Positions 8,224-20,194 of a stretch of DNA of 64,000 bases are shown here, in pieces (position 1 is the stretch's first letter; each line of letters begins with the position of its first letter). Below the pieces are notes generated by a model, which was not told where the DNA came from, ran no database searches, and saw only the letters and a list, made by a program, of their open reading frames with translations. The stretch is from assembly GCA_944384705.1 (NCBI GenBank), contig CALWUI010000027.1:62001-126000 (forward strand). Reading direction: 5' to 3'. The position numbers were made by a program, and so were the translations under genes. The DNA is from an uncultured Clostridia bacterium (GTDB lineage: Bacteria; Bacillota; Clostridia; Oscillospirales; Acutalibacteraceae).

Positions 8224-10002
8224 ATGCCGTTGCCAGATGGCTTTATAGAAGAAATAAAGTTTAAAAATGATATTATCGATGTGATTTCTTCGTATGTTAA
8301 TTTAAAAAGGCGCGGCAGAAATTTTGTTGGATTGTGCCCTTTTCATAACGAAAAAACACCATCTTTTAATGTGTATTTGCAGAGTAATTCGTTTTATTGT
8401 TTTGGTTGTGGTGTAGGTGGGGACATTATTACTTTTATTGAGAAAATTGAAAATTTAAACTATATTGAAGCAGTTAAATTTTTGGCACAAAGAGCAGGTC
8501 TTGAAATGCCAGAAAATGATGGGAAAACACAGGAGCTTTTAAGTATTAAGACCCGAATTTTTGAAATTAATCGTGAATCAGCACGCTTTTTTTATGAAAG
8601 AATGTATTCGGAAGAGGGTAAAAAAGCTCTTGAGTATTTGAAAAAGAGAGGGCTTTCAGGTAAAATAATTCGAAAATTTGGCATCGGATATTCGCCGAGC
8701 ACCCGATATGAACTTGTAAATTATTTGAAGAAAAAAGGTTTTAAATATGAAGAAATGATCAATGCTAATCTGGTTTATGGCAAAAATGGATTGAGAATTG
8801 CTGCCCGTTTTTTTGACAGGATTATGTTTCCTATTATAGATTTAAGAGGAAATGTTATCGCTTTTGGAGGAAGAACTCTGCCTGCTCAGCAGAAACCTAA
8901 ATACTTGAACACCTCGGATACGTTAGTATTTAAAAAAAGTTTGAACTTATTTTCGCTTAACTTTGCAAGAATCGACAACGCTGGGGTTTTAGTTTTGGTT
9001 GAAGGGTATATGGATGTGATTGCTTTATATCAGGCTGGAATTAAAAATGCTGTGGCTACTTTGGGGACTGCTTTGACTTCGGAACAAGCAAGAATTATTT
9101 CAAGATATGCAAAAGAAGTTATAATTTGCTATGACTCTGATGAAGCAGGACAGAAAGCAACAGCTCGTGCAATTGACCTCTTGCGGCCAACAGGTCTTCT
9201 TATTAAAGTGATTTCACTTCCTAATGGAAAAGATCCGGACGAGTTTGTTAGACATTATGGCAGAGATGCTGCTGTTCGCTTTTCTCAGCTTATAAAAAAT
9301 TCTGAAAATGATGTTGATTATAAGTTAAAAAAATTAGCCAATAATTATAATTTTAACGAATCGAACGAGAAAGTTGCATATTTGAGAGAATCTATAAAAA
9401 TTTTAGCATCACTGGACGATCTGATTGAACAGGAAATTTATGCAGGGAAATTAAGTGAAAAATTAAATGTTCCTAAAGATGCGATTATGCTGCAGATTGA
9501 AAAGGAGAAAAAAAAGAAAAAGAAAATTATAGATAAAAAACATTTTTTGCAAGTGCAGCAGGATTTGTCTGCCAAAAACGATAAGATTAATACCGAAAAG
9601 TTTGATAACTTGCGTGCAGCTACCGCTGAGGAGGCTATAATTGCTTATATCTTTAATAACCCTGAAATGGCTGGAGAAATATTTTCTAGGATTTCTAGCG
9701 AGAGCTTTTGTACAAGCTTTAATAAGAAAATATACTCAATTTTGGAGGAAAGATTTAAAGCTTTGAGGCCTATTGGAATTATAGATTTAACACAGGACTT
9801 TTCTAGCGAAGAAATTGCTGCAATTGCTGCAATGGTGGCAAGAGAATCGGAAAGAATGTCGGACAAAGATGCTGTTTTGGAGTATATAGATGTGGTTTTA
9901 TTCGAAAAGGAAAAATTAAATAAAAATAAGATAATCTCAGCTCGCGATGACGAGAACGAAATTATGGAATATATGAAGTTGCTAAGGGAACATAAAAAAT
10001 AG
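8224..10002 (+). CDS. dnaG: DNA primase DnaG
   Basis: A 592-residue primase that makes RNA primers for replication. The N-terminal CHC2 zinc domain has ligands Cys38, His41, Cys59 and Cys62. The catalytic core has the TOPRIM acidic residues (VEGYMDVI at about 260, and CYDSDEAGQKA at about 305). The C-terminal third is the helicase-binding domain and is rich in Lys and Glu. The ATG follows AGCGGAGGTC. sigA begins 12 bases after its stop, so the two form the dnaG-sigA part of the macromolecular synthesis operon. Confidence 0.97.
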   Translation: MPLPDGFIEEIKFKNDIIDVISSYVNLKRRGRNFVGLCPFHNEKTPSFNVYLQSNSFYCFGCGVGGDIITFIEKIENLNYIEAVKFLAQRAGLEMPENDGKTQELLSIKTRIFEINRESARFFYERMYSEEGKKALEYLKKRGLSGKIIRKFGIGYSPSTRYELVNYLKKKGFKYEEMINANLVYGKNGLRIAARFFDRIMFPIIDLRGNVIAFGGRTLPAQQKPKYLNTSDTLVFKKSLNLFSLNFARIDNAGVLVLVEGYMDVIALYQAGIKNAVATLGTALTSEQARIISRYAKEVIICYDSDEAGQKATARAIDLLRPTGLLIKVISLPNGKDPDEFVRHYGRDAAVRFSQLIKNSENDVDYKLKKLANNYNFNESNEKVAYLRESIKILASLDDLIEQEIYAGKLSEKLNVPKDAIMLQIEKEKKKKKKIIDKKHFLQVQQDLSAKNDKINTEKFDNLRAATAEEAIIAYIFNNPEMAGEIFSRISSESFCTSFNKKIYSILEERFKALRPIGIIDLTQDFSSEEIAAIAAMVARESERMSDKDAVLEYIDVVLFEKEKLNKNKIISARDDENEIMEYMKLLREHKK

Positions 10003-10014
10003 GGGGAATGTTAA

Positions 10015-11124
10015 ATGACTTCAACTCCAGTGAAGGATAAGAATAATATTATGAAAAGTTTGTTCGATAAGGCTAAAATTAATGGTCGGATAAATACAAA
10101 AGAAATTCTTGACGCTATTGGAGAGCTTGATTTTGGCCCGGAACAGTTAGAAAAATTTTATGATGAACTTGAGAATGCGGGAATTGAAATAATAGAAGAT
10201 TTTAGTGAGATTAAATCGGATGATTTGGAATTTACTAAAGAAATGGCAACGGAAAATTTGGACGATAATGGAGATTTGCCTGTTTCGGAAGGCGTTCTGA
10301 TAGATGACCCGGTTAAAGTATATTTGAAGGAGATTGGTAGAGTGCCCCTTTTGTCCCCAGAAGAGGAGCTCGATTTGGCTGTGAAATTTTCTAAGGGTGA
10401 TATGAAGGCTAAAAAAAGACTATCGGAGGCAAACCTTAGACTGGTTGTTAGTATTGCAAAAAGATATTTAGGAAGAGGTTTGCAATTTTTGGACTTGATC
10501 CAGGAGGGAAATTTGGGACTTATAAAAGCAGTAGAAAAATTTGATTATACTAAAGGGTTTAAATTTTCTACATATGCCACGTGGTGGATCCGTCAGGCTA
10601 TTACTAGAGCTATATCTGATCAGGCGAGAACTATTAGAATCCCTGTTCATATGGTTGAAAGTATAAATAAGGTGAAAAAGGCACAAAGTGCTTTGCTCCA
10701 CGCGAATGGACATGAGCCTACAGCTGAGGAAATCGCAGAACAGTTGGATATGCCGCTTGAAAAAGTTAGAGAAGTTATTCGGGTTGCTCAGGAGCCGGTT
10801 TCACTTGAGACTCCAATAGGAGAAGAAGATGACAGCCATTTAGGCGATTTTATTCCGGATGATGAAGCTTTGGCCCCGGCAGACGCGGCTTCTCATACAC
10901 TACTTAAAGAACAGTTATCTAATGTTCTTTATACGCTGACACCTAGAGAAGAAAAAGTTTTAAGATTACGTTTTGGTCTGGAGGACGGTAAATCTCGTAC
11001 TTTGGAGGAGGTCGGTAGAGAATTTAATGTTACTCGTGAGCGTATTAGACAAATTGAAGCTAAAGCACTCAGAAAATTACGTCACCCAAGTAGGAGCAAA
11101 AAATTAAAGGATTTTCTTGACTGA
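10015..11124 (+). CDS. sigA: primary RNA polymerase sigma factor (SigA/RpoD)
   Basis: A 369-residue group 1 sigma factor. An N-terminal region 1.1-like segment (about 10-70) precedes regions 1.2-2.4 ([40 protein letters not shown]), region 3 ([10 protein letters not shown]) and region 4.2 ([20 protein letters not shown]). It should recognise the TTGACA/TATAAT promoters seen through the window. It follows dnaG with GGGGGAATGTTAA as ribosome binding site. Confidence 0.97.
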   Translation: MTSTPVKDKNNIMKSLFDKAKINGRINTKEILDAIGELDFGPEQLEKFYDELENAGIEIIEDFSEIKSDDLEFTKEMATENLDDNGDLPVSEGVLIDDPVKVYLKEIGRVPLLSPEEELDLAVKFSKGDMKAKKRLSEANLRLVVSIAKRYLGRGLQFLDLIQEGNLGLIKAVEKFDYTKGFKFSTYATWWIRQAITRAISDQARTIRIPVHMVESINKVKKAQSALLHANGHEPTAEEIAEQLDMPLEKVREVIRVAQEPVSLETPIGEEDDSHLGDFIPDDEALAPADAASHTLLKEQLSNVLYTLTPREEKVLRLRFGLEDGKSRTLEEVGREFNVTRERIRQIEAKALRKLRHPSRSKKLKDFLD

Positions 11125-11256
11125 TTTGACTTTGTACATAAAATTGCTCTGGATGCTTTAACGTTTTAATATTTAAACTATTAAAAGCTAGTAGATTAGG
11201 CAATATAGTGAGACATCGGTGTGAATTATGTTTGAAATAAAAATACTAAAAAATGC

Positions 11257-11285
11257 TTGACTTTTTATGCTGAATGCAATAAAAT
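11257..11285 (+). promoter_or_regulatory. sigma-A promoter of rpoBC
   Basis: TTGACT (11257-11262) and TAAAAT (11280-11285) with 17-base spacing. The gap 11125-11439 contains this promoter, a leader of about 150 bases and a short leader ORF. I see no ribosomal protein or other gene in it. Confidence 0.7.
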
Positions 11286-11288
11286 TAT

Positions 11289-11301
11289 ATACTGCATTGT
11301 G
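11289..11301 (+). promoter_or_regulatory. start-site element shared with the rpsL operon
   Basis: ATACTGCATTGTG just downstream of the -10 box matches 12 of 13 bases of the element at 18882-18894, at the corresponding place before rpsL. It may be a shared initial transcribed sequence for co-regulation. This is inference. Confidence 0.4.
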
Positions 11302-11389
11302 ATAATAGATAAAATATAAAAACTTTAATTATAACACTATTTCTACAAAAAATCAATTATTTCTTTATTTTTTTTATGCCTTTTTGTGA

Positions 11390-11400
11390 TTGAGGCTTTT
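11390..11400 (+). promoter_or_regulatory. leader motif TTGAGGCTTTT upstream of rpoB
   Basis: Identical to the 11-mer in the rpsL leader (19030-19040) and one base different from that in the dnaG leader (8190-8200). It ends 39 bases before the rpoB start. Confidence 0.4.
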
Positions 11401-11407
11401 GCCAACT

Positions 11408-11446
11408 ATGATATTTATGAATTGGAGTGGGGAAAACTTATGCTGA
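11408..11446 (+). CDS. possible 12-residue leader peptide overlapping the rpoB start
   Basis: ATG at 11408 opens a short frame, [12 protein letters not shown], whose TGA (11444-11446) runs past the rpoB ATG at 11440. A GAGG lies 12 bases upstream, a wide spacing. If translated it would couple to rpoB initiation. It is too short to judge by codon use and may be chance. Confidence 0.25.
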   Translation: MIFMNWSGENLC

Positions 11447-14400
11447 ATGTTAAACCTGTGCATATGGGCAAAAATGTAAGAATGAGCTTTTCACGAATAG
11501 ATGAGGTCTTGAAAATGCCAAATCTTATTGAGGTACAGAAAAATTCGTATCAGTGGTTTCTTGATGAGGGGCTTAGAGAAGTTCTTAAGGACATTTCTGG
11601 AATTACTGATTACACCGGCAATTTGGTTTTGGAATTTGTGGACTATCATCTTGACAGCGATAAGCCAAATTATAGTGTTGCTGAATGCAAGGAACGTGAT
11701 GCTACCTACTCGGCAGCCCTTAGAATTAAGACGCGCCTTTTGAATAAAGAAAATGGAGAAATTAAAGAGTCGGAAGTTTTTATGGGAGATTTTCCTTTAA
11801 TGACTGACAGCGGCACATTTATTATTAATGGTGCAGAACGTGTGGTTGTTTCTCAGTTGGTTCGCTCTCCTGGAGTTTATTATAAAATGGAGTACGACAA
11901 GACTGGTAAAGAGTTGTTTAGCGCTACGGTTATCCCTAACAGGGGCGCTTGGCTTGAATATGAAAATGATGTTAATGACGTTTTTTATGTTAGAATAGAT
12001 AAAAACAGAAAAATTCCGATAACAGTGCTAATTCGTGCATTAGGATTGAGTACAACGGATGAAATTATCGATTATTTTGGACGTGATTCTAGAATTTTAG
12101 CTAGCTTAGAAAAGGATCCTTGCAACAATACCGAAGAAGCTCTGTTGGAAATATACCGTAAATTAAGACCAACTGAACCACCTACCCTTGATAGCGCAAA
12201 AACTCATTTGGATTCATTGTTCTTTGATGAACGTCGCTATGATCTATCACGCGTGGGAAGGTATAAATATAATAAAAAATTAGGAATTGCTAATAGATTG
12301 GTTGGCAGAATGCTATCTCAACCTATTGTGAACCCTAATACTGGAGAGATTATTGCCGATGAAGGCGAGATTATTTCTTTTGAAAAGGCTAACACTATAG
12401 AGAATTCTGGCGTTATGGTAGCTTACGTTAAAGCAGAAGATGAAGAAGTAAAAATAATCTCTAATGGTATGGTTGACATAAATTGTTATGTCGATTTTGA
12501 CGCTAAAAAAGAGTGCGGCGTTAAAGAAAAAGTTCGGTTCAGCGTTCTGGCTGAGATTTTAGAGTCTGCTAACTCAGAAAATGAGCTTAAAGAGGCTATT
12601 ATTAGTAGATTGGGCGAACTTGTTCCTAATTATATCACTATTGATGATATATTTGCCTCGATTAATTATATGAACTGTCTCGCTTGTGGAGTCGGTAATA
12701 CTGATGATATTGATCATTTGGGCAATAGAAGGATTCGTTCTGTGGGAGAATTGCTGCAGAATCAGTTTAGAATAGGATTATCTCGCTTAGAAAGAGTAAT
12801 TCGCGAGAGGATGACTCTTCAGGCACAGGATTTAGAAATGTTAACTCCGCAATCTCTAATAAATATTAGACCAGTTGTTGCGGCTATTAAGGAGTTTTTT
12901 GGATCTTCTCCTTTATCTCAGTTTATGGATCAGACAAATCCTTTGGCAGAGCTTACGCATAAGAGACGTCTTTCTGCTTTGGGTCCGGGAGGTCTTTCGA
13001 GAGATAGAGCAGGCTTTGAAGTTCGTGATGTTCATTATAGCCACTATGGACGGATGTGTCCTATTGAAACACCTGAAGGTCCTAACATCGGGTTGATATC
13101 TTATTTGGCGACTTTTGCTAGAATTAATGAGTACGGTTTTATTGAGGCCCCTTTTAGAAAGGTTGATAAGGGAAATGGGGTTGTTACTTCGGAAGTAGTT
13201 TACATGACGGCGGATGTTGAAGATGAATTTATTGTTGCACAGGCTAATGAGCCGCTTGATGAAGAGGGACATTTTTTAAATGCTAAAATTAATGGTAGAT
13301 ATCGCGATAATTTCGTAGAGGTTGAAAGTAATCGCGCTGATTATATGGATATTTGCCCTAGAATGGTGGTTTCTGTTGCTACAGCTATGATTCCTTTTTT
13401 AGAGAATGACGATGCAAACAGAGCCTTGATGGGTTCAAATATGCAGCGACAGGCGGTTCCATTGTTAAAAACAGAGGCTCCGATTGTTGGAACCGGAATA
13501 GAATATAAGGCTGGAGTGGATTCGGGCGTTTGCATTCTTTCTAAAGATAACGGTGTTGTGAGGAGTGTTTGTGCGGACGAAATTAAAGTTGAGTATGATT
13601 CTGGTAAAGATGAGACTTTTAAAGTTACTAAATTTATGCGCTCCAACCAGGGCACATGTGTTAATCAGGTGCCTGTGGTTAGCGAAGGTCAGCGAATTGA
13701 AAAAGGTGAGGTTTTAGCAGATGGTCCAGCTACTTGTAACGGAGAGATTAGTTTGGGCAAGAACGTTCTCATTGGGTTTATGACTTGGGAAGGCTATAAT
13801 TATGAGGATGCCGTTCTTATTAGCGAAAAGATTGTCCGTGACGATGTGTATACCTCAATTCACATAGAGGAGTATGAAACCGATGCTCGAGATACTAAAC
13901 TTGGCCCGGAGGAGATTACTAGAGATATCCCTAATGTTGGGGAGGACGTTTTAAAAGATCTCGATAAAATGGGGATAATTCGTGTTGGAACAGAAGTTCA
14001 GGCGGGAGATATTTTGGTGGGCAAGGTTACGCCTAAGGGAGAAACTGAGCTTACGGCAGAAGAACGATTATTGAGAGCTATTTTTGGTGAGAAAGCTAGA
14101 GAAGTTCGAGATACTTCTTTGCGTGTGCCGCATGGGGAGTATGGCATCGTTGTGGATGTGAAGGTATTTACTCGCGATAATTGTGATGAATTACAGCCTG
14201 GTGTTAATAAGTCAGTTAGATGTTATATTGCACAAAAACGTAAGATTTCTGTTGGAGATAAAATGGCTGGAAGACATGGCAATAAGGGTGTTGTTTCGAG
14301 AATTTTACCAGTTGAAGACATGCCATTTTTACCGGATGGAACACCTCTTGATATTGTGCTGAATCCACTTGGTGTGCCTTCTCGTATGAATATTGGTCAG

Positions 14401-15186
14401 GTCTTAGAGGTGCATTTGGGGTATGCAGCAAAAGCTTTGGGTTGGAAGATTATGACTCCAGTGTTTGACGGCGCACATGAGGACGATATTTTTGAATGTT
14501 TTAAAATGGCTGGATTTAGTGAAGATGGCAAAGTTTGGCTAAAGGATGGTCGAACAGGGGAGTACTTTGATAATCCTGTAACGGTGGGTTATATGTATTA
14601 TTTAAAACTCCACCATTTGGTTGACGATAAGATTCATGCTCGCTCAACTGGCCCGTATTCTTTAGTCACGCAGCAACCTTTGGGAGGAAAAGCTCAGTTT
14701 GGTGGTCAGCGGTTTGGAGAAATGGAAGTTTGGGCTCTTGAGGCTTATGGTGCAGCTTACACTTTGCAGGAGATTTTAACGGTTAAATCAGATGATATCT
14801 CTGGTAGAGTGAAAACTTATGAGGCAATTGTTAAGGGACAAAATATACCTAGACCAGGAATTCCAGAGTCGTTTAAGGTGCTCATAAAAGAACTTCAATC
14901 GCTTGGACTGGACGTTAAAATTTTGAACAAAAATGAGGAAGAAATCGATTTGAAACAAACTTTTGATGATGATAATATGGGGTTAACCTCTACAGAAAAA
15001 GAATTTCATGAAGATGAAGTTGTTACGTCTTTGGAGGGATTTACTTTGGAAGATGATCCTGAAGGGAAAAATATGTTTGATGAGTCGAGTTTGCAGAAAA
15101 ATTTGGATGATGAAGAAGACTTCGATGATGAGTTAGATAACATTTTTGACGATGCTGATATTCCAGAAGCCGATGAAAATCTTTAG
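11440..15186 (+). CDS. rpoB: RNA polymerase beta subunit
   Basis: A 1248-residue beta subunit from the ATG at 11440, preceded by GGAGTGGGG. The frame is open 18 codons further to a GTG at 11386, but that lacks a ribosome binding site and the family starts at the chosen place. It has the rifampicin-pocket region ([25 protein letters not shown]), the conserved [11 protein letters not shown] and [13 protein letters not shown] segments, and the C-terminal clamp contact ([18 protein letters not shown]). The last 60 residues are an acidic tail. rpoC starts 11 bases downstream. The rplKAJL genes that commonly precede rpoB are absent, and sigA lies there instead. Confidence 0.98.
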   Translation: MLNVKPVHMGKNVRMSFSRIDEVLKMPNLIEVQKNSYQWFLDEGLREVLKDISGITDYTGNLVLEFVDYHLDSDKPNYSVAECKERDATYSAALRIKTRLLNKENGEIKESEVFMGDFPLMTDSGTFIINGAERVVVSQLVRSPGVYYKMEYDKTGKELFSATVIPNRGAWLEYENDVNDVFYVRIDKNRKIPITVLIRALGLSTTDEIIDYFGRDSRILASLEKDPCNNTEEALLEIYRKLRPTEPPTLDSAKTHLDSLFFDERRYDLSRVGRYKYNKKLGIANRLVGRMLSQPIVNPNTGEIIADEGEIISFEKANTIENSGVMVAYVKAEDEEVKIISNGMVDINCYVDFDAKKECGVKEKVRFSVLAEILESANSENELKEAIISRLGELVPNYITIDDIFASINYMNCLACGVGNTDDIDHLGNRRIRSVGELLQNQFRIGLSRLERVIRERMTLQAQDLEMLTPQSLINIRPVVAAIKEFFGSSPLSQFMDQTNPLAELTHKRRLSALGPGGLSRDRAGFEVRDVHYSHYGRMCPIETPEGPNIGLISYLATFARINEYGFIEAPFRKVDKGNGVVTSEVVYMTADVEDEFIVAQANEPLDEEGHFLNAKINGRYRDNFVEVESNRADYMDICPRMVVSVATAMIPFLENDDANRALMGSNMQRQAVPLLKTEAPIVGTGIEYKAGVDSGVCILSKDNGVVRSVCADEIKVEYDSGKDETFKVTKFMRSNQGTCVNQVPVVSEGQRIEKGEVLADGPATCNGEISLGKNVLIGFMTWEGYNYEDAVLISEKIVRDDVYTSIHIEEYETDARDTKLGPEEITRDIPNVGEDVLKDLDKMGIIRVGTEVQAGDILVGKVTPKGETELTAEERLLRAIFGEKAREVRDTSLRVPHGEYGIVVDVKVFTRDNCDELQPGVNKSVRCYIAQKRKISVGDKMAGRHGNKGVVSRILPVEDMPFLPDGTPLDIVLNPLGVPSRMNIGQVLEVHLGYAAKALGWKIMTPVFDGAHEDDIFECFKMAGFSEDGKVWLKDGRTGEYFDNPVTVGYMYYLKLHHLVDDKIHARSTGPYSLVTQQPLGGKAQFGGQRFGEMEVWALEAYGAAYTLQEILTVKSDDISGRVKTYEAIVKGQNIPRPGIPESFKVLIKELQSLGLDVKILNKNEEEIDLKQTFDDDNMGLTSTEKEFHEDEVVTSLEGFTLEDDPEGKNMFDESSLQKNLDDEEDFDDELDNIFDDADIPEADENL

Positions 15187-15197
15187 GGGGATATAAA

Positions 15198-18100
15198 ATG
15201 GAGTTTAATATGTTTGAATCGATTAAAATAGGCCTTGCCTCACCTGATGATATTAGAAAATGGTCTCATGGAGAAGTAAAAAAACCAGAAACTATTAATT
15301 ACAGAACTTTGAAACCCGAACGAGATGGATTGTTTTGTGAACGCATCTTTGGACCGCAAAAAGATTGGGAATGCCATTGTGGAAAGTATAAAAGAATTAG
15401 ATATAAGGGCAAAATTTGTGATAAGTGTGGTGTGGAAGTTACTAGATCTAAGGTGCGGCGCGAACGAATGGGCCACATTGAATTAGCAGCACCGGTTTCT
15501 CATATTTGGTATTTTAAAGGGATTCCTTCTAGAATTGGGCTTATTTTGGATATTTCTCCACGTATGCTTGAAAAGGTTTTGTACTTTGCACTTTATATCG
15601 TTACTGATCCGGGAAAAGCAAGAGAATTGGTAAAATATCAATTTCTTACAGAACGTGAATATCGCGATTTGAAGGAAAAATATGAGGACGATTTTGAAGC
15701 TTTGATGGGTGCAGAGGCTATAAAAAAATTATTGGCTGAAATTAATTTGGATGATTTATCAAGAGAACTTAAGGAAGAATTAGAGTCTGCAGCAGGACAG
15801 AAAAGAGTTAGACTTTTAAAAAGACTTGAGGCTGTTGAATCTTTTAGATTATCAGAAAACCGTCCAGAATGGATGATTTTGGATGTTATTCCGGTTATTC
15901 CCCCAGACCTTCGTCCTATGGTTCAATTGGATGGTGGACGATTCGCTACATCAGATCTAAACGACCTTTATCGAAGAGTTATTAATAGAAATAATCGGCT
16001 GAAAAGATTGCTTGACCTTGGAGCTCCAGATATTATTATTAGAAATGAAAAAAGAATGTTGCAAGAAGCTGTTGATGCTCTTATTGATAATGGTAGACGT
16101 GGCAGACCGGTGACTGGGCCAAACAATCGCCCTTTAAAGTCACTTTCGGATATGCTTAAAGGTAAACAGGGCAGATTTAGACAGAATCTGTTGGGTAAGC
16201 GTGTTGATTATTCTGGACGTTCAGTTATTGTTGTAGGCCCAGAACTTAAAATGTATCAGTGTGGATTGCCAAAAGAAATGGCTTTGGAATTATTTAAACC
16301 TTTTGTGATGAAACGATTGGTTGAAATTGGTGCATCTAATAATATTAAGTCTGCAAGAAAAGCCGTGGACAGAGCTAAACCAGAAGTATGGGATGCGCTG
16401 GAGACTGTTATAAAAGGGCATCCTGTGCTCTTAAATCGTGCACCTACACTACACAGACTGGGTATTCAAGCTTTTGAACCAGTTTTAGTTGAAGGTCGAG
16501 CTCTAAAATTGCATCCTTTGGTTTGTACGGCTTATAACGCGGATTTTGATGGAGATCAGATGGCGGTGCATGTTCCGCTTTCGGCAGAGGCTCAGGCTGA
16601 GGCTAGATTTTTAATGCTCGCTGCAGGGAACTTGCTTAAGCCTTCGGATGGAAGGCCAGTTGCCGTGCCTACACAGGATATGGTTTTGGGATCTTATTAT
16701 TTGACACTTGAAAAAGATGGCGAAAAAGGTGAGGGCAAAGTCTTTAGAGATTTTGCAGAGGCTTTGATGGCTTATGATGCAAAAGATATTGGATTGCATG
16801 CTAATATCAAAGTCCGAAGAACTGTTAGGGTTGGTAACCGTAATGTTACTGGAATTATTGAAACTACAGTTGGAAAAATTATCTTTAATCAGCCAATTCC
16901 TCAGGATCTGGGATTTATTGAGAGAAGAACTCCAGAGGACTATTTAAATCTAGAAATAAATTTTTTGGTGGGTAAGAAACAAATTCAAAAAATTATCGAT
17001 AGATGTATTAAGATCCATGGAACAAAGGTTAGCTCGGAGGTTTTGGATAGTATTAAAGCGTTGGGGTTTAAATATTCTACCAAGGGTGCTATTACTGTAT
17101 CAGTTCGCGATGCTGTTATTCCTCCGGCTAAAAAAGAAATTATTTCTGACGCTGAGAACCAGATAGAAAAAATTTCTCAACAGTTTAAACGAGGCCTTAT
17201 TTCAGATGAAGAACGTGAGGCACATGTGCTTAAAATTTGGGACAATGCTACAAATAAAGTGACTAAGGCTTTACAGGATAATTTGGATAGGTATAACCCA
17301 ATTTATATGATGGCTGATTCTGGTGCTCGCGGATCAATGAGCCAAATTCGCCAATTGGCTGGAATGCGTGGTCTTATTGCTAATACTTCGGGAAAAACTA
17401 TTGAGGTTCCGATTCGTGCAAATTATCGTGAGGGTTTGAATATTTTAGAGTATTTTATATCTTCTCGCGGGGCACGTAAAGGTTTGGCTGATACGGCCCT
17501 TCGTACTGCGGATTCTGGATATTTAACTAGACGTTTGGTTGATGTTTCTCAAGAGGTTATTATTCGAGAGGAAGACTGTGGTACAACGGAAGGTTTAACT
17601 GTTTTTGAAATTAAAGATGGTAATGAATCTATTGAAAGTTTGCACGAACGTTTGGTTGGAAGATATTTATGCTCTGACTTTGTTGATGAGAAAACAGGTA
17701 AAATTTTAATTTCTAAAGATAAAATAATGGATGACTACGATGCGGATATAATTGTTAATTCTGGCGTCGAAAAAATTAATATACGTTCTATTCTAAACTG
17801 TAGGGCTAAACACGGAGTTTGCAAAAAGTGTTATGGTGCTAACCTCGCAAATGGGAGACCGGTTACTGTGGGTGAAGCTGTGGGTATTATTGCAGCGCAG
17901 TCTATTGGAGAACCGGGCACACAGCTGACAATGAGAACTTTCCATACGGGTGGCGTGGCAAGCGCTGAGGATATTACTCAAGGTTTGCCTCGTGTTGAAG
18001 AGTTATTTGAAAGTAGAAAACCTAAACACCTTGCAATTATAAGTGAAATCGCTGGTGAGGTTAAATTTGAAGATATAAAAAATAATAAACATGCTATTAT

Positions 18101-18791
18101 TTATAATAAAGATACTGGAGAACAAGTTTCTTATCTGATTCCGTTTGATTCTAGGATTAGAGTACAAGAAGGACAGAGTGTGGAAGCTGGTGAGCGTTTG
18201 ACCGAAGGATCGGTTAATCCGCATGATATTCTGGCTATAAATGGAACAGATGCTGTGCAGAATTATTTGATTCAAGAAGTTCAGCGGGTGTACCGTATGC
18301 AGGGCGTTGACATAAATGACAAGCACATTGAGGTCATTGTGCGGCAGATGATGAGAAAAGTCCGTATAAAAGATCAGGGCGATACTGACTTGTTATCTGG
18401 AGCTATGGTGGATAAATCTGATTTTATTGAAGCTAATGAGAAGATTAGAAAACGAATCGCAAATGGTGAAACTGACCTAATGGAGGCAACTTGTATACCA
18501 ACATTGTTGGGAATCACTAAGGCTTCTTTGGCAACGGAGTCCTTTTTATCGGCTGCGTCGTTCCAAGAAACAACTCGTGTCTTGACGGATGCGGCGATTA
18601 AAGGTAAGATTGATCCTTTGGTGGGGTTAAAAGAGAATGTTATTATCGGTAAGTTGATTCCTGCAGGAACGGGATTGCACCGATATAGTGACGTTATAAT
18701 TAAAAGAGTTGAAGATGATCCAGAACAAAATATTGATGATAAATTAGAAAGCTCGGAGGATTATTTGAATAATATAGAGTTATCCAATTAA
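15198..18791 (+). CDS. rpoC: RNA polymerase beta' subunit
   Basis: A 1197-residue beta' subunit. The N-terminal zinc finger ([15 protein letters not shown]) and the catalytic metal-binding loop [12 protein letters not shown] are intact. The trigger loop and bridge helix region lies around [22 protein letters not shown]. The second zinc site ([13 protein letters not shown]) is present. It starts at the ATG at 15198 behind AGGGGG. Some databases would prefer the Met five codons later. It forms the catalytic cleft with RpoB. Confidence 0.98.
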   Translation: MEFNMFESIKIGLASPDDIRKWSHGEVKKPETINYRTLKPERDGLFCERIFGPQKDWECHCGKYKRIRYKGKICDKCGVEVTRSKVRRERMGHIELAAPVSHIWYFKGIPSRIGLILDISPRMLEKVLYFALYIVTDPGKARELVKYQFLTEREYRDLKEKYEDDFEALMGAEAIKKLLAEINLDDLSRELKEELESAAGQKRVRLLKRLEAVESFRLSENRPEWMILDVIPVIPPDLRPMVQLDGGRFATSDLNDLYRRVINRNNRLKRLLDLGAPDIIIRNEKRMLQEAVDALIDNGRRGRPVTGPNNRPLKSLSDMLKGKQGRFRQNLLGKRVDYSGRSVIVVGPELKMYQCGLPKEMALELFKPFVMKRLVEIGASNNIKSARKAVDRAKPEVWDALETVIKGHPVLLNRAPTLHRLGIQAFEPVLVEGRALKLHPLVCTAYNADFDGDQMAVHVPLSAEAQAEARFLMLAAGNLLKPSDGRPVAVPTQDMVLGSYYLTLEKDGEKGEGKVFRDFAEALMAYDAKDIGLHANIKVRRTVRVGNRNVTGIIETTVGKIIFNQPIPQDLGFIERRTPEDYLNLEINFLVGKKQIQKIIDRCIKIHGTKVSSEVLDSIKALGFKYSTKGAITVSVRDAVIPPAKKEIISDAENQIEKISQQFKRGLISDEEREAHVLKIWDNATNKVTKALQDNLDRYNPIYMMADSGARGSMSQIRQLAGMRGLIANTSGKTIEVPIRANYREGLNILEYFISSRGARKGLADTALRTADSGYLTRRLVDVSQEVIIREEDCGTTEGLTVFEIKDGNESIESLHERLVGRYLCSDFVDEKTGKILISKDKIMDDYDADIIVNSGVEKINIRSILNCRAKHGVCKKCYGANLANGRPVTVGEAVGIIAAQSIGEPGTQLTMRTFHTGGVASAEDITQGLPRVEELFESRKPKHLAIISEIAGEVKFEDIKNNKHAIIYNKDTGEQVSYLIPFDSRIRVQEGQSVEAGERLTEGSVNPHDILAINGTDAVQNYLIQEVQRVYRMQGVDINDKHIEVIVRQMMRKVRIKDQGDTDLLSGAMVDKSDFIEANEKIRKRIANGETDLMEATCIPTLLGITKASLATESFLSAASFQETTRVLTDAAIKGKIDPLVGLKENVIIGKLIPAGTGLHRYSDVIIKRVEDDPEQNIDDKLESSEDYLNNIELSN

Positions 18792-18853
18792 GTTTAGGCT
18801 AATTATAATGTTAAATTATTTTTTATTATTTGATGAGTTTTTATAAAATTTGC

Positions 18854-18883
18854 TTGACAGATTTCTCTTTGGTGTGATATAAT
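18854..18883 (+). promoter_or_regulatory. sigma-A promoter of the rpsL-rpsG-fusA-tuf operon
   Basis: TTGACA (18854-18859) and TATAAT (18878-18883) with 18-base spacing, preceded by TGC as at the rpoB promoter. A leader of about 180 bases separates it from rpsL. Confidence 0.8.
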
Positions 18884-18894
18884 ACTGCATTATG
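18882..18894 (+). promoter_or_regulatory. start-site element shared with rpoBC
   Basis: ATACTGCATTATG overlaps the end of the -10 box and matches 12 of 13 bases of 11289-11301 before rpoB. Confidence 0.4.
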
Positions 18895-19029
18895 GAAGAT
18901 TATATGCGCAGATCATCCATGTGGTGGTTTGCGTTTATTTTCGATTATATTGGTTTGTATACATTTAGAATTATCGTTTTGTAAAATTTGGCGTTTATTT
19001 TTAGGTTATAAAGTCAAAACTATTGATTG

Positions 19030-19040
19030 TTGAGGCTTTT
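19030..19040 (+). promoter_or_regulatory. leader motif TTGAGGCTTTT upstream of rpsL
   Basis: An 11-base identity with the rpoB leader at 11390-11400, 30 bases before the rpsL start and upstream of its AGGAGGTG site. Confidence 0.4.
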
Positions 19041-19070
19041 AACATATAATTCTTTTTTAGGAGGTGTAAT

Positions 19071-19499
19071 ATGCCAACCTTTAATCAGTTAGTTAGAAAG
19101 GGTAGAAAAATTAGTGAGAAAAAATATAAGGCTCCTGCTCTTTTGAAGGGATGGAATTCTAAAAAAAGATCTTCTATTGATCAAACATCCCCACAAAAAC
19201 GTGGAGTTTGTACTGCTGTAAAAACTGCTACCCCTAAAAAACCTAACTCGGCACTTAGAAAAATTGCTAGAGTACGGCTTTCTAACGGAATTGAAGTTAG
19301 TTCTTATATTCCTGGAGAGGGTCATAATCTGCAAGAACACAGTGTTGTACTGATCCGAGGCGGCCGTGTTAAAGATTTGCCTGGTGTGCGATATCACATT
19401 GTTAGAGGTACTTTGGATGCGCAGGGTGTCGCAAAACGTATGCAGGGCAGATCTAAATATGGTGCTAAGCGGCCAAAGGCGGGTGCTGCTAAGAAATAA
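19071..19499 (+). CDS. rpsL: 30S ribosomal protein S12
   Basis: A 142-residue S12 with [12 protein letters not shown] at the start, the decoding-centre loop [11 protein letters not shown], and [28 protein letters not shown]. The lysines at the streptomycin-resistance positions are wild type. AGGAGGTG precedes the ATG. It is first in the str-type operon with rpsG, fusA and tuf. Confidence 0.98.
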   Translation: MPTFNQLVRKGRKISEKKYKAPALLKGWNSKKRSSIDQTSPQKRGVCTAVKTATPKKPNSALRKIARVRLSNGIEVSSYIPGEGHNLQEHSVVLIRGGRVKDLPGVRYHIVRGTLDAQGVAKRMQGRSKYGAKRPKAGAAKK

Positions 19500-19645
19500 C
19501 TGAAAAAGACAAATACCTATTACTGATGCAATTTGCACAGAGCAATGCAGAAGTGTTTATATATATAACGCCTCTGTGTTGGCAAGCGGGAGTTTTGTCA
19601 CTTTCGAGTACCTATGATATCATATTTGTGAAGGAGGGAAGAATT

Positions 19646-20116
19646 ATGCCAAGAAGAGGTTCGATTACTAAAAGAGATGTATTGGCAGATCCATTGTATA
19701 ATTCAAAATTGGTTGCACGATTGATTAATAATGTTATGTATGACGGAAAACGTGGAATCTCTCAGAAAATCGTTTATGGAGCATTTGATATTATCAGAGA
19801 AAAAACCGGCAGGGAACCTTTGGAAGTTTTTGAACAAGCTATGGAGAATATTATGCCTGTGCTGGAAGTAAAAGCTAGACGTGTGGGTGGTGCGACGTAT
19901 CAGGTTCCTATAGAAGTTAGACCTGAACGCAGGCAGACGTTGGGCCTTCGGTGGTTAACTAATTACGCTAGAACTAGATCGGAAAGAACAATGAAAGAAA
20001 GACTAGCTGGCGAAATTATGGATGCTGTTAACGAAACAGGTGGAGCTGTCAAAAAACGAGAAGATACTCATAAAATGGCTGAGGCCAACAAGGCTTTTGC
20101 ACACTATAGATGGTAG
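19646..20116 (+). CDS. rpsG: 30S ribosomal protein S7
   Basis: A 156-residue S7 of standard length from the ATG at 19646, with AAGGAGGG nine bases upstream. It opens with [20 protein letters not shown] and contains [14 protein letters not shown]. The 146-base gap after rpsL can form long-range pairing (ACAGAG with CTCTGT around 19537-19578). In E. coli this gap binds S7 for autoregulation. Whether that holds here is not shown. Confidence 0.98.
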   Translation: MPRRGSITKRDVLADPLYNSKLVARLINNVMYDGKRGISQKIVYGAFDIIREKTGREPLEVFEQAMENIMPVLEVKARRVGGATYQVPIEVRPERRQTLGLRWLTNYARTRSERTMKERLAGEIMDAVNETGGAVKKREDTHKMAEANKAFAHYRW

Positions 20117-20194
20117 CTTTTATTCTGAATTTTAAAATTTTTGCTTTAAATATGAAAAAATAAATATTTTGAAAGAAAGGAGAGGGTGCATTTT

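Noticed and set aside
12913-13272. Long antisense frames inside rpoB, rpoC, fusA and other conserved genes
   Set aside because: They lie opposite well-conserved coding sequence, have no ribosome binding sites and resemble no protein, so they are frame shadows.
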